Below, in pieces: positions 1-9,580 of a stretch of 64,000 nt of DNA. How positions within the stretch are numbered: position 1 is the stretch's first letter; each line of letters starts with the position of its first letter. The stretch is from Thiocapsa sp. Lineage in GTDB: Bacteria > Pseudomonadota > Gammaproteobacteria > Chromatiales > Chromatiaceae. The stretch covers positions 1 through 64,000 of the forward strand of contig NZ_JAJDNA010000003.1 of NCBI RefSeq assembly GCF_022340925.1, written 5' to 3'. The notes below the pieces were generated by a model. That model saw nothing but the letters and a program-made list of their open reading frames with translations. It was not told where the DNA came from and made no database searches. A program made the translations under genes and the position numbers.

Positions 1-1008
1 TACCATGCCCCCATTCTGTGGGCGACCGAGCTGTCCCCGACCCTCGGCAGCTCGCACATCATCGCCGAGGCCTGGGACGCGGCCGGGCTCTATCAGGTCG
101 GTGACTTCCCCGGCTATCGCTGGGCGGAGTGGAACGGGCGCTACCGCGACCTGATGCGCAGCTTCGTCAAAGGCGATGCGGGGTTGATCGCGGAGGTTGC
201 CACGCGGATCGCCGGCTCGAGCGACATGTATCAGGACCGGGGGCGGCTTCCGAGCAACTCGATCAATTTCATTACCTGCCACGACGGCTTCACCCTCTGG
301 GACCTGGTGAGCTACAACGACAAACACAACGAGGCCAATGGCGAGGACAATCGCGACGGGCACGACCACAACCTCAGCTGGAACTGCGGGGTCGAAGGGC
401 CAACCGACGATCCGGAGATCCTGGCTTTGCGCCGCCGTCAGGCACGAAACTTCGTCGCCATCCTGATGCTCAGCCAGGGCGTACCCATGCTGCGGTGCGG
501 CGATGAGGTCTTGCAGAGTAAACAGGGCAATAACAACACCTACTGTCAGAACAACGAGGTGTCCTGGTTCGACTGGAGGCTCCTCGGGCACAACTGCGGC
601 ATGCACGACTTCGTGCGCAGCATGATTGCGTTCCGCCGCCGCCACCCCACCCTGCACCGAAAGCGATTCTTGACCGGCAAGCCCGAGCCGTCCCATCCGC
701 TGCCGGATATCGTTTGGCATGGGGTTGAGCTCGGGCGGCCGGATTGGGATAACCCGAATGCCATCGCGCTCGCCTTTACGCTCGCGGGCTGCACGGTCGA
801 CGAGCCTCCGTTGCACGTCCTGCTCAACATGGGAGCCAAACGCCTCGACTTCGCGATCCCGATCATCGACGGGTGGACTTGGCGCCTGGCGATCGATACG
901 GGTCGAGAGCCGTCGATGAGCGGGGGGTCCGCTCGGAGAGCGGTCACGAAAGGCCGCCTTCGGGTCGGTCCACGCAGCGTCATGGTGCTCGAGGGGCAGG
1001 CCGCTTGA
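1..1008 (+). CDS. glgX: Glycogen debranching enzyme GlgX, C-terminal part (5' truncated by the window)
   Basis: The frame is open from base 1, so the start lies outside the window and 335 C-terminal residues are visible. GH13 isoamylase-type debranching enzymes hydrolyse alpha-1,6 branches of glycogen, here probably of limit dextrins left by glycogen phosphorylase. The visible part has IIAEAWDAAGLYQVGDFP near residues 20-37, where the Glu matches the family general acid. It also has NFITCHDGFTLWDLVSYNDK, whose HD pair carries the third catalytic Asp, followed by the GlgX-typical NGEDNRDG and a short beta-sandwich C-terminus. The nucleophile Asp lies upstream of the window. It is followed after 95 bases by gnd. 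The partner phosphorylase gene is at the far end of the window. Family assignment is secure. Confidence 0.95.
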   Translation, partial: YHAPILWATELSPTLGSSHIIAEAWDAAGLYQVGDFPGYRWAEWNGRYRDLMRSFVKGDAGLIAEVATRIAGSSDMYQDRGRLPSNSINFITCHDGFTLWDLVSYNDKHNEANGEDNRDGHDHNLSWNCGVEGPTDDPEILALRRRQARNFVAILMLSQGVPMLRCGDEVLQSKQGNNNTYCQNNEVSWFDWRLLGHNCGMHDFVRSMIAFRRRHPTLHRKRFLTGKPEPSHPLPDIVWHGVELGRPDWDNPNAIALAFTLAGCTVDEPPLHVLLNMGAKRLDFAIPIIDGWTWRLAIDTGREPSMSGGSARRAVTKGRLRVGPRSVMVLEGQAA

Positions 1009-1103
1009 GTCCGGACGCGGTTGCTTCGGGTTCCGCGCGGCCCGAGCCCCTTCTGCCTTCGCACCCGACTGAACCGCATCTCACGCCGAACGGGAGTCTT
1101 GTC

Positions 1104-2120
1104 ATGCAACTCGGAATGATCGGCCTTGGCCGAATGGGCGCCAACATGGTGCTTCGACTCATGCGGGCCGGCCACAGGTGCGTGGTCTACGACCGCGACC
1201 CTGCCGCCGTCCGGGCGCTGGTCACCGAGGGCGCGACCGGAGCGCAGGATGTCGCAGACCTCTGCGCCAAGCTGGAGGTGCCGCGCAATGTCTGGATCAT
1301 GATCCCCGCCGCCTTGGTCGACACCCTGATCGATGATCTGCTGCCGCATCTCGAAGCCGGCGACACCGTCATTGACGGCGGGAACTCGAACTACCGAGAC
1401 GACATCGAGCACGCCAAACGGCTTGCACCAGCACGGATCCACTTCGTCGACTGCGGCACCAGCGGCGGCGTCTGGGGTCTGGAACGGGGATACTGCCTGA
1501 TGATCGGCGGAGACGAGGCCGCCGTTGAGCGTCTCGACCCCATCTTCGCCGACTTGTCCCCCGGGCCCGGCGCCATCGAGCGCACCGCCGGACGGGCCGG
1601 CAACTGCAGTCGGTCTGAACAGGGCTATCTGCACTGCGGTCCGAGTGGCGCAGGTCATTTTGTCAAGATGGTCCACAACGGCGTCGAATATGCGCTGATG
1701 GCCGCTTACGCCGAAGGCTTCAATCTGCTCAAGCATGCCGGTGCCGGCCTGGCTGATCGTGAGGCGGATGCCGAGACTGCTCCGCTTGCGAACCCGGAGC
1801 ACTACCAGTACCGGATCGATGTGGCCGAAGTGGCGGAGGTCTGGCGTCGCGGCAGCGTGGTCGCCTCCTGGCTGCTGGACCTGACCGCGAACGCACTCCG
1901 GGAGGATCCGGAGCTCAGGTCGTTCGGCGGCCGGGTCTCGGATTCGGGTGAAGGTCGCTGGACATGCCTGGCCGCGATCGAGACGGGGACACCGGCGCCC
2001 CTGCTGACCACCGCGTTATACGAGCGTTTCAGCTCCCGCGGCGAGGGCGACTTCGCCAATCAGCTCCTCTCGGCGATGCGCTATCAGTTCGGCGGGCATC
2101 ATGAGAAGCCGAAGGGTTGA
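1104..2120 (+). CDS. gnd: 6-phosphogluconate dehydrogenase, decarboxylating (short GndA/YqeC type)
   Basis: Oxidatively decarboxylates 6-phosphogluconate to ribulose 5-phosphate in the cytosolic oxidative pentose phosphate pathway. The protein is 338 residues, the length of the short bacterial class rather than the 470-residue E. coli type. It opens with the Rossmann motif GLGRMG. Strand 2 ends in YDRDP, an acidic residue that in this class usually goes with NAD rather than NADP; cofactor choice is inference. Substrate-binding segments DGGNSNYRDD, DCGTSGGVWG and GHFVKMVHNGVEYALM are all present. I chose ATG 1104 because MQLGMIGLGRMG is the expected N-terminus; upstream in-frame sequence overlaps glgX and looks non-coding. 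zwf follows on the same strand. Confidence 0.95.
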   Translation: MQLGMIGLGRMGANMVLRLMRAGHRCVVYDRDPAAVRALVTEGATGAQDVADLCAKLEVPRNVWIMIPAALVDTLIDDLLPHLEAGDTVIDGGNSNYRDDIEHAKRLAPARIHFVDCGTSGGVWGLERGYCLMIGGDEAAVERLDPIFADLSPGPGAIERTAGRAGNCSRSEQGYLHCGPSGAGHFVKMVHNGVEYALMAAYAEGFNLLKHAGAGLADREADAETAPLANPEHYQYRIDVAEVAEVWRRGSVVASWLLDLTANALREDPELRSFGGRVSDSGEGRWTCLAAIETGTPAPLLTTALYERFSSRGEGDFANQLLSAMRYQFGGHHEKPKG

Positions 2121-2297
2121 AGCCGCCCGTCACGGGGGGGCGAACGACTGAAATCCGAACCCCAAAGACGGTGAGCGTGCAAGGTCGTTCCAGCGATTTG
2201 GAATCGCGCCTTGATTCATCGAGAAGATGACGTCGGCTCCGCAATAATCTGTCTTTAGCTGATTGTTTTGCGCACGCTGCGCCTTGCGGTTCCCATT

Positions 2298-2304
2298 GAG
2301 GAAA
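2298..2304 (+). promoter_or_regulatory. Ribosome binding site deciding the TTG start of zwf
   Basis: GAGGAAA lies six bases before TTG 2311 and is the only good Shine-Dalgarno match near the zwf N-terminus. It favours TTG 2311 over TTG 2263 and ATG 2365. Confidence 0.6.
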
Positions 2305-2310
2305 GCCGAT

Positions 2311-3846
2311 TTGCCTATTCAGCGTCTGACCTCCGAAACGACACCACCCGCGCCGTCCAATGCGATGATCATCTTCGGCGCTGCCGGCGATTTGACCAAG
2401 CGGAAGCTGATCCCCGCACTCTTTCATCTCTGTCACGGCCATCTGCTGCCGGACACCTTCGCCGTGGTCGGCCTCGATCGCCTGGACATGGATGACGCGG
2501 CCTTTCAGGCGATGATGGCCGAGGATGTCAAGCAGCACGTCGGCAGCGCCTGGGATGCTCGCACCTGGTCCCGTCTCTGCGAGCGCCTCCACTACATGCA
2601 GGGAAACATCACGGAGCAGGCGACCTATGTTGGGCTTTGCGAGCGGCTGTCGCGCATCGACTCGGAGCGTGGAACAGACGGCAATTACCTCTTCTATCTT
2701 GCTGTTCCCCCATTTCTTTTCGCCGACATTACCCGGCTGCTCGGTGCCGTGGGCCTGACTGCGGAGAGCGAGGACGACTGGCGTCGGGTGATCATCGAAA
2801 AGCCCTTCGGCGACGATTTGGACAGTGCCAAGGCGCTCAATCGCATGTTGCACGAGACGTTGGAGGAGCATCAGATCTATCGGATCGACCACTATCTGGG
2901 CAAGGAGACGGTCCAGAACATCATGGTCTTCCGCTTTTCCAACGGGTTTATCGAGCCGCTCTGGAACCGTCAGCATATCGATCATATCCAGATCACGGTG
3001 GCCGAGTCGGTCGGGGTCGAGCATCGCGGCCCCTACTACGATAAGGCCGGCGCGCTGCGCGACATGATCCCGAACCACCTGCTGGTCCTGCTCGGTTTTC
3101 TGGGGATGGAGCCCCCAAACTCGTTCCACTCCCAAGCGGTCCGCGATGAGATCAACAAGGTGCTCGACGCTGTCCATCCCCTCACCCCGGAGCAGGTCCT
3201 CACCAATGCCGTGCGCGGTCAGTATGCCGAAGGCATGATGGCGGACGGGGAAAAGGTGCCCGCCTACCGGTCCTCTCCGGGTGTGGATCCGGGCTCACGC
3301 ACCGAGACATTCGCCGCACTCAAGCTCACCATGGACAATTGGCGCTGGGCGGGTGTCCCCTTCTATCTGCGCACCGGCAAGCGTCTGACCGCGCAATACA
3401 CGGAGGTCGTGATCCAGTTCAAACGTGCGCCGAAGATCATGTTCAAGGACGCCGACACGGCCCAGATGAACCCCGATATGCTGGTGCTACGCATCCAGCC
3501 CAACGAGGGCATCCAGATGAGCTTCGGCGCCAAGATCCCGGGGCCGCGGATGCGCGTGGGCACGGTCAACATGGACTTCTGCTATGCCGACTACTTCGGC
3601 AATGCCCCGGCAACCGGTTACGAGACACTCATCTACGACTGCATGAACGGCGACGCCACCCTCTTCAAGCATGCCGAGACCGTTGAGAAGGGCTGGGAGA
3701 TCGTCGAATCGGTCCAAGACGTCTGGTCCGCGCTGCCGGCGAGGGACTTCCCGAATTATCCCGCGGGGACCTGGGGTCCGGCCGCCGCCGGGAACCTGCT
3801 CAAGAACGACGGGCGTCTCTGGCGCCGCATCACGATGCCGGGGTGA
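2311..3846 (+). CDS. zwf: Glucose-6-phosphate 1-dehydrogenase
   Basis: Converts glucose 6-phosphate to 6-phosphogluconolactone, the entry step of the oxidative pentose phosphate pathway; the lactonase gene (pgl) is about 52 kb downstream. The nucleotide-binding motif GAAGDLTKRK lies near the N-terminus and the active-site signature RIDHYLGKE contains the catalytic His. Length is 511 residues with the start chosen here, normal for the family. The start is TTG 2311 because GAGGAAA at 2298-2304 sits six bases upstream. An upstream TTG at 2263 has no such site, and ATG 2365 would begin directly at the Rossmann strand. The 190-base gap after gnd could hold its own promoter, but I see no clear one. 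Confidence 0.95.
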   Translation: MPIQRLTSETTPPAPSNAMIIFGAAGDLTKRKLIPALFHLCHGHLLPDTFAVVGLDRLDMDDAAFQAMMAEDVKQHVGSAWDARTWSRLCERLHYMQGNITEQATYVGLCERLSRIDSERGTDGNYLFYLAVPPFLFADITRLLGAVGLTAESEDDWRRVIIEKPFGDDLDSAKALNRMLHETLEEHQIYRIDHYLGKETVQNIMVFRFSNGFIEPLWNRQHIDHIQITVAESVGVEHRGPYYDKAGALRDMIPNHLLVLLGFLGMEPPNSFHSQAVRDEINKVLDAVHPLTPEQVLTNAVRGQYAEGMMADGEKVPAYRSSPGVDPGSRTETFAALKLTMDNWRWAGVPFYLRTGKRLTAQYTEVVIQFKRAPKIMFKDADTAQMNPDMLVLRIQPNEGIQMSFGAKIPGPRMRVGTVNMDFCYADYFGNAPATGYETLIYDCMNGDATLFKHAETVEKGWEIVESVQDVWSALPARDFPNYPAGTWGPAAAGNLLKNDGRLWRRITMPG

Positions 3847-3949
3847 GACATGGGAACATCGGCTCGGAGTCGGTTGTCTTCACTTCCGGCGACGCCGGCG
3901 CCGCAACTCCCCCGCAGCGAGCGACTGACGGCAGGAGGCGAGTCCGAAG

Positions 3950-4147
3950 ATGAACCCGCTCGAAGATCGTGACGAGCGCTGCCCCTGGTGCGGTGCGCCG
4001 ATCGAGATCCGCATCGATGTCAGCGCCGGCCCCCAGACCTACGTCGAAGACTGCCCCGTCTGCTGTGCCCCAATGCTCGTCGACGTCGCAATGGATCCGG
4101 GCTCGGGTGACGGCCTGCGCGTCACCCTCGAACGCGAGGGCGACTGA
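3950..4147 (+). CDS. CPXCG-motif cysteine-rich small protein
   Basis: A 65-residue acidic protein with two CxxC pairs, C11-P-W-C14 and C35-P-V-C38, spaced as in the CPXCG family of small putative zinc ribbons. The second pair is followed by an extra Cys (C39). It has no signal peptide or membrane segment, so it is probably cytosolic. The family has no assigned function. The start ATG 3950 is preceded by GGCAGGAGG, a good ribosome binding site. It lies 103 bases after zwf on the same strand and may be co-transcribed. A short inverted repeat (CCGGC-GAC-GCCGG, about 3884-3896) lies in the gap between the two genes. Confidence 0.8.
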   Translation: MNPLEDRDERCPWCGAPIEIRIDVSAGPQTYVEDCPVCCAPMLVDVAMDPGSGDGLRVTLEREGD

Positions 4148-4376
4148 GCCGACCCGCCGCGGGACATGGAGCGGATGTCTCTTCTACCGCCCCGAGACCC
4201 CGGCATCCGAGCCGGACGATCGGCCTTTGATCGATGCGGTCTCTGGGCGCTCGCGGAGCCGACCCCGGCTCCCATCAACAAGGATCTTGCATCGCCTGCC
4301 AGGCTAGGGTGAAATGCGCGCCCGGGCGGCGTCCGGAAGCCAAGGTGGGCGCCACAATGAGTTGTGAGGAGTCGTC

Positions 4377-5318
4377 ATGATCGAGGTTCGCGAGCTGAGT
4401 CGGAGCTACGGAGCGCTCCGGGCGGTCCATCAGGTGTCCTTTGACATCGACCGCGGCGAGATCGTCGGCCTGCTCGGCCATAACGGTGCCGGCAAGACCA
4501 CCATCATGAAGATGCTGACGGGTTATCTGGAGCCGAGCAGTGGCAGGATTCGGATCGAAGGCGTGGACATCGCCGAGCAGCGTCGACGGGCACAGCGGCG
4601 GATCGGCTACCTGCCGGAGAACTGCCCGCTCTACCCGGAGATGCGCGTGTTGGATTACCTGGACTACCACGCGGCGCTGCACGGGATGCCCAGCGGCCGG
4701 CGTGCAGGCGCTATCCGCCGCGCGATCGAGCGCACCGAGCTCGGTCCCAAGGCGACCTCGACCATCGGCACCCTGTCGCGCGGCTATCGTCAGCGGGTCG
4801 GTGTCGCCCAGGCGATCCTCCACGAGCCTGCCATCCTGATCCTGGACGAGCCGACCAACGGGCTGGACCCTTCGCAGATTCAGCACATGCGTGGCCTGGT
4901 CCGCGAGCTGTCCTACGGGGCGACCCTGATTATCTCGACCCATGTCCTCCAGGAGGTCGAGGCCGTCTGCAGCCGGGTGCTCATCATGCGCGGCGGTGAA
5001 CTGGCGCTCGACAGCGCGCTGGATGCCATCGGCCGGCCGAGGCGATTGCTGGTGACCCTGGACCGCCCCCCTGAGACGGCGCGTCCCGTGCTCACCGCAA
5101 TCGACGGGGTGACCGCGGTGGAGGAATGGACGGTCGACGGCGGAAAGCACTGCTTCGCACTCGGCGCCGCGGAACCTCAGGCCATCGGTCCCTCGGTCGC
5201 GAGGGCCGTTGCCGAGAACGGCTGGGACCTCTACGGACTCGCGCCCGAGCGGAGAGACCTGGAAGACCTCTTCGGCGCGGTGACCCTTGAGCAGATGGAG
5301 GAGGTGGCCCATGGCTGA
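4377..5318 (+). CDS. ABC transporter ATP-binding protein (GldA-like)
   Basis: A 313-residue ATPase of an ABC-2 type exporter. Walker A GHNGAGKTT is at residues 34-42, the signature LSRGYRQRVG near 137-146, and Walker B ILILDEPTNGLDP near 155-167, followed by the H-loop region IISTHVLQEVE. The C-terminal 80 residues form the extra domain common in ABC-2 ATPases. The stop codon overlaps the start of the permease gene (ATG 5311) by eight bases, so the two are translationally coupled. The permease carries a GldG-like domain, which ties this set to the GldAFG-like ABC group first described for gliding motility. Outside Bacteroidetes the substrate of such systems is not established. Confidence 0.9.
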   Translation: MIEVRELSRSYGALRAVHQVSFDIDRGEIVGLLGHNGAGKTTIMKMLTGYLEPSSGRIRIEGVDIAEQRRRAQRRIGYLPENCPLYPEMRVLDYLDYHAALHGMPSGRRAGAIRRAIERTELGPKATSTIGTLSRGYRQRVGVAQAILHEPAILILDEPTNGLDPSQIQHMRGLVRELSYGATLIISTHVLQEVEAVCSRVLIMRGGELALDSALDAIGRPRRLLVTLDRPPETARPVLTAIDGVTAVEEWTVDGGKHCFALGAAEPQAIGPSVARAVAENGWDLYGLAPERRDLEDLFGAVTLEQMEEVAHG

Positions 5319-8247
5319 GATCCTGCGTGTCGCCCGTCGCGAGCTCGCGGCCTTCTTCGGCTCGCCGGTCGCCTATCTGTTCATCGGTGCCTTCCTGGCC
5401 GTCTCCCTTTTCGTCTTCTTCTGGGTCGATGCCTTCTTCGCGCGGAACGTCGCCGATGTGCGGCCGCTCTTCGACTGGATGCCGCTGCTGCTGATCTTCC
5501 TCTGTGCCGCCCTCACCATGCGGCTCTGGAGCGAAGAACGGCGCGCCGGCACGCTCGAGACACTGCTGACCCTGCCCGTACCGACCCTCAATCTGGTGCT
5601 CGGCAAGTTTCTGGCCGCCCTGGCCCTGGTCGCGATCGCCCTGGCCCTGACCCTGCCGCTGCCGCTGACCGTCGCGTTCCTGGGACCGCTGGACTGGGGA
5701 CCTGTGATCGGTGCCTATCTGGCCACCCTGCTGCTGGCGTCGGCCTATCTGGCCATCGGGCTGTTCGTCTCATCGCGGACCGACAATCCGATCGTCGCCC
5801 TGATCGGGACTGGGTTGGTGGGGGCCATCCTCTATCTGATCGGCACCCCGGCACTGACCAGCCTCGTCGGCCACGGCGCAGGAGAGGTCCTCCGGCTGAT
5901 CGGCAGCGGCTCGCGGTTCGAGTCGATCACGCGCGGCGTCATCGACGTGCGGGACCTCTACTACTATCTGAGCATCGTCGGTGCCTTCCTCGCCCTCACC
6001 CTCTACAGCCTGGAGCGGCTGCGCTGGGCCGAGCATTCGGCCAACCCGCGTCACCACCGTCGCTGGACGCTGGTGACCGGACTCGCGGTCGCCAACCTGC
6101 TGGCCGCGAACCTGTGGCTCCAGGCGATCGGTCATGCCCGCGTCGACCTCACCGAGGGCCGGGTCTATTCCATCTCCGAGGCGACCCGGACCTACCTCGG
6201 GCAGCTCCAGGAGCCGCTCCTGATCCGCGGCTATTTCAGCTCGGAGACTCACCCACTGCTGGCCCCTCTGGTTCCTCAGATCCGCGACCTCCTGCGGGAG
6301 TATGAGATCGCGAGCGGCGGCCAGGTCCGGGTGGAGCTCGTCGATCCCCAGCGCTCGCCAGAGCTGGAACGCGAGGCCGGCGAGCTCTACGGGATCCGCC
6401 CGGTCGCCTTCCAGACCGCGACCAAATATCAGGCCTCCGTGGTCAACTCCTATTTCGACGTCTTGATCAAATACGGCGATCAATTCGAGACCCTGGGCTT
6501 CCAGGACCTGATCGACGTCAAGGTCCGCGGCGAGACCGATCTCGACGTGCGCCTCCGCAATCCGGAATACGACCTCACTCGGGTCATCCGCAAGGTGCTC
6601 TACGGCTATCAAGGCGGGGGCGACCTGTTCGCCAACCTGGCCGAGCCGGTGCGGTTCCGCGGGTTCATCTCGCCAACAGATCGTCTGCCCGATCCGCTGC
6701 CCGAGCTGCGGTCCGAGCTGGATTCGGTGTTGGCCGAGCTCGACGCCACGGGTGGCGAGCGGTTCAGCTTCGACATTCAGGACCCCGCCGCCGGCGACGG
6801 TGCGTTGGCGCAGACCATCGCCGAGCAGTTCGGCTTCGAGCCCTTGGTCGTCAGCCTGCTCGATCCGACCCCCTTCTATTTCTACATGGTGCTCGAATCG
6901 GGCGATCAGGCGGTCCCCATCCCACTGCCGGAAGCGCTCGATCGGGCCGGACTCAAGCGCGCCATCGAGGCCGGAATCAAGCGCTTCGCACCCGGTGTGC
7001 TGCGCACCGTCGCGCTGTATACACCCCCGTCGACACCGGGGATGTTCGGCGAGCCGGCCTCCGGACCCGGCTACAGCCTGCTGCAGGAGACGCTGCGCAA
7101 TGCCTTCAACCTGCGCGAGACAGATCTTGCCTCCGGTCAGGTTCCCGAAGATGCCGATCTGCTCCTCGTGGTCGGGCCGGAGGCGTTGGACGAGCGTCAG
7201 CAGTTCGCCATCGACCAGTTCCTCATGCAGGGCGGGACGGTCATCCTGGCCGCATCTCCCTTCCACCTGGATCTGACTGGACGCTCCATCTCGGCTCAGG
7301 CGGCCACGACCGGACTTGAGGGCTGGCTGGAGGATCAGGGTCTGGCATTGGGCCCAGGCCTCGTCCTGGATCCGAAGAACACCCCCTTTCCCATCCCGGT
7401 CCAACGCGACCTGGGCGGGTTCGTCGTCGAGGAGATCCAGACGCTCGATTACCCCTACTTCCCTGACGTGCGGAGCGACGGCCTCGCCGAGGACTCCGGG
7501 ATCACCGCGACACTCGGCCAGATCACCATGAACTGGTCGTCGCCGATCCAAGTCGATGCCGCGAAGAACGCCGAACGGCAAGTCATCGAGCTGATCCGCA
7601 GCTCGTCCGGCTCATGGACCAGCGAGTCCGAGGAGATGCAGCCTGATTTTCAGGCGCATGGCAGCCTCGGCTTCCCGCGCGGCGAGGATCGCGGCAGCCG
7701 GGTGCTCGCGCTCTCGCTCGAGGGGCGCTTCCAGTCGGCTTTCGCCGGTCGCCCCTCCCCGCTGCTGAAGGACGAATCAGCCGGAGATGAGTCCAACGAG
7801 GGGCAAGGAGCCGAAGATGCCGGAGGGGACACCCCCGATGGGGAGGCAAGCGAGGCAACCCAGGACGGTTCACCCGTGATCTCGGGGGTCGTCGATTCCT
7901 CGCCCCCGTCGGCGCGCCTGATCCTGATCGGCTCCTCGACCTTCCTCTCCGACACCGCGATCAGCCTGGCCTCTGAGGCGACCCAGAGCCGGTATGTCAA
8001 GCCCCTGGAGCTGATCCAGAACGCCATCGACTGGTCTCTGGAGGACCAGGGTCTGCTGACATTGCGCGGGCGAGGCCAGTTCAGCCGCCTGCTGGAGCCA
8101 GTGGGACGTGAGGGCCGGATCTTCTGGGAGACCCTGAACTATCTCTTGGCCCTCGCGGGGCTCGCCTTGGTGTATTGGCTCTATCGACGTGTCCGGAGCC
8201 GTCGCGAGCGGGCCGATGCCGCGATCTTGGGTACGGGAGGGCACTGA
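5311..8247 (+). CDS. ABC-2 permease fused to a GldG-like ABC auxiliary domain
   Basis: A 978-residue fusion. Residues 1-245 are an ABC-2 permease with about six hydrophobic segments (first near 20-40). A further membrane segment near 262-282 starts the second module, which has the GldG/ABC_transp_aux layout: a long extracytoplasmic region beginning with VDLTEGRVYSISEAT and a C-terminal membrane anchor near 945-962. Gliding bacteria encode the two parts separately as gldF and gldG. Residues about 818-860 are a low-complexity acidic linker rich in Glu, Asp and Gly. The start ATG 5311 overlaps the ATPase gene, and a DUF4340 gene follows three bases after the stop. Substrate unknown. Confidence 0.88.
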   Translation: MAEILRVARRELAAFFGSPVAYLFIGAFLAVSLFVFFWVDAFFARNVADVRPLFDWMPLLLIFLCAALTMRLWSEERRAGTLETLLTLPVPTLNLVLGKFLAALALVAIALALTLPLPLTVAFLGPLDWGPVIGAYLATLLLASAYLAIGLFVSSRTDNPIVALIGTGLVGAILYLIGTPALTSLVGHGAGEVLRLIGSGSRFESITRGVIDVRDLYYYLSIVGAFLALTLYSLERLRWAEHSANPRHHRRWTLVTGLAVANLLAANLWLQAIGHARVDLTEGRVYSISEATRTYLGQLQEPLLIRGYFSSETHPLLAPLVPQIRDLLREYEIASGGQVRVELVDPQRSPELEREAGELYGIRPVAFQTATKYQASVVNSYFDVLIKYGDQFETLGFQDLIDVKVRGETDLDVRLRNPEYDLTRVIRKVLYGYQGGGDLFANLAEPVRFRGFISPTDRLPDPLPELRSELDSVLAELDATGGERFSFDIQDPAAGDGALAQTIAEQFGFEPLVVSLLDPTPFYFYMVLESGDQAVPIPLPEALDRAGLKRAIEAGIKRFAPGVLRTVALYTPPSTPGMFGEPASGPGYSLLQETLRNAFNLRETDLASGQVPEDADLLLVVGPEALDERQQFAIDQFLMQGGTVILAASPFHLDLTGRSISAQAATTGLEGWLEDQGLALGPGLVLDPKNTPFPIPVQRDLGGFVVEEIQTLDYPYFPDVRSDGLAEDSGITATLGQITMNWSSPIQVDAAKNAERQVIELIRSSSGSWTSESEEMQPDFQAHGSLGFPRGEDRGSRVLALSLEGRFQSAFAGRPSPLLKDESAGDESNEGQGAEDAGGDTPDGEASEATQDGSPVISGVVDSSPPSARLILIGSSTFLSDTAISLASEATQSRYVKPLELIQNAIDWSLEDQGLLTLRGRGQFSRLLEPVGREGRIFWETLNYLLALAGLALVYWLYRRVRSRRERADAAILGTGGH

Positions 8248-8250
8248 GTC

Positions 8251-9342
8251 ATGGCAGACACGAGCGTGACGGAAATGACATCTCAAGCGGACATCAGTTG
8301 GCGGCCGGATCTGCGCGCACCGATCGTCATGGGACTGACAGGCTTGCTGATCCTCCAACTCCTGGTGGCACTCGGTCTAGGCCTCGGCAGCGGTCGCGGC
8401 ATGGCCCCGGGCGGCGCCGATACGCCACTGTTCAGCTTCACGGCGGATCAGGTCCAGGCCATCCACATCGAAGGTGGCGCCGAGTCCACGGGCGTGGTCA
8501 TCAGGCGCCGTGGCGACAGCTGGATCCTGCCGGATCTCGCCGACCTGCCGGTCGAGGGATCCAAGGTCGATCAGCTCCTCGTCGGGTTGGCCGAGCTGAA
8601 ACGGTCCCTGCCCATCGCCACCAGCGAGGCCGCCCGCAAACGGTTCAAGGTGGCTGATGCCGAGTTCGAGCGGCGCCTCGTCCTGGATGGCGAGCATGGG
8701 CCGATCGCAAGCCTCTTGATCGGAGACTCGCCCGGTTTCCGACGCGTCTTCGGGAGACCCCCCGATGATCCGGCCGTCTATGACCTCAAGCTCGCCCTGT
8801 CGGACGTGTCCGCGCGACGAGACGATTGGATCGACATGGGGCTGCTGCATCTGGAGCGCGAGCAGATCACGCGCGTCGGGACCGACGACTGGACCCTGAC
8901 CAAGGCCGGGGATGGCGGTTGGACCTTGGCAAACACTGACCAGGCTGTCGACCAGCAGGCCGTGGACAGCCTGCTTGCGAGCCTCTCCAACCTGGGCTAC
9001 CGCGGCGTTCTCGGGACCGACGATGATCCGGCCTACAACCAGCAGACCCCCCGACTCGTCCTCAGCATCGGTCTCGGCGACGGCAGCACCCGGACCTATC
9101 GGATCTCTCAAGCCGAAGACAGCGAGGACTACGTCCTCAAGGATACCGGACGGCCCTGGTACTTCAAGCTGTCCGAATTCGATCTTGGGGACTTGCTGAG
9201 CACCGATGCCGCGAGTCTGGCCGGGAAAACGGATTCCCAGGAGACGCCGGCACAACCGGATCACCCGGGGGCGCCGACGGAGGAGTCGGAATCGCCCGGC
9301 GACGCTGGGGGCGAGCAGGCACCGGCGTCGTCTGCCGAGTGA
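8251..9342 (+). CDS. DUF4340 domain-containing membrane-anchored protein
   Basis: A 363-residue protein with one N-terminal membrane segment (about residues 26-46) and a large, probably periplasmic domain matching DUF4340 in its repeated pattern of strands (FTADQVQAIHIEG, GDSWILPDLADLPVEGSKVDQLL, LVLDGEHGPIASLLIG). The C-terminal 40 residues are a Pro/Glu/Ser-rich disordered tail. Genes of this family often follow GldG-like ABC genes, as here with a three-base gap, so it is likely an accessory part of the same transporter. Its function is not known. Confidence 0.85.
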   Translation: MADTSVTEMTSQADISWRPDLRAPIVMGLTGLLILQLLVALGLGLGSGRGMAPGGADTPLFSFTADQVQAIHIEGGAESTGVVIRRRGDSWILPDLADLPVEGSKVDQLLVGLAELKRSLPIATSEAARKRFKVADAEFERRLVLDGEHGPIASLLIGDSPGFRRVFGRPPDDPAVYDLKLALSDVSARRDDWIDMGLLHLEREQITRVGTDDWTLTKAGDGGWTLANTDQAVDQQAVDSLLASLSNLGYRGVLGTDDDPAYNQQTPRLVLSIGLGDGSTRTYRISQAEDSEDYVLKDTGRPWYFKLSEFDLGDLLSTDAASLAGKTDSQETPAQPDHPGAPTEESESPGDAGGEQAPASSAE

Positions 9343-9580
9343 GCAAGGTCGCCCCGCCGGCCAGGCTGGGCTGCATCCGGGGCACAGGGGCTGAGCCTGC
9401 GGATCTGCGCGGCATGGCACGGGGTGCCTCCGACGCCTCAGCGGCGCTTTCAGACTGACTGGACTCTCGCTGAAGCCCCGCCTGTTTCCGACGTCCGGGG
9501 CTTGAGTTGCCAGCCTTCATAGCCATCAACCTCCCCCTTCGCTATCCTTGCGGACCGATCCTGCACCTCCGGAGTCCACC

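Noticed and set aside
2029-3177. 382-codon minus-strand frame opposite zwf
   Set aside because: It is the mirror of the strongly supported zwf coding sequence in a high-GC genome and shows no protein family character.
5770-7581. 603-codon minus-strand frame opposite the GldG-like fusion
   Set aside because: Antisense shadow: low-complexity, no recognised domain, and the plus-strand gene is continuous.
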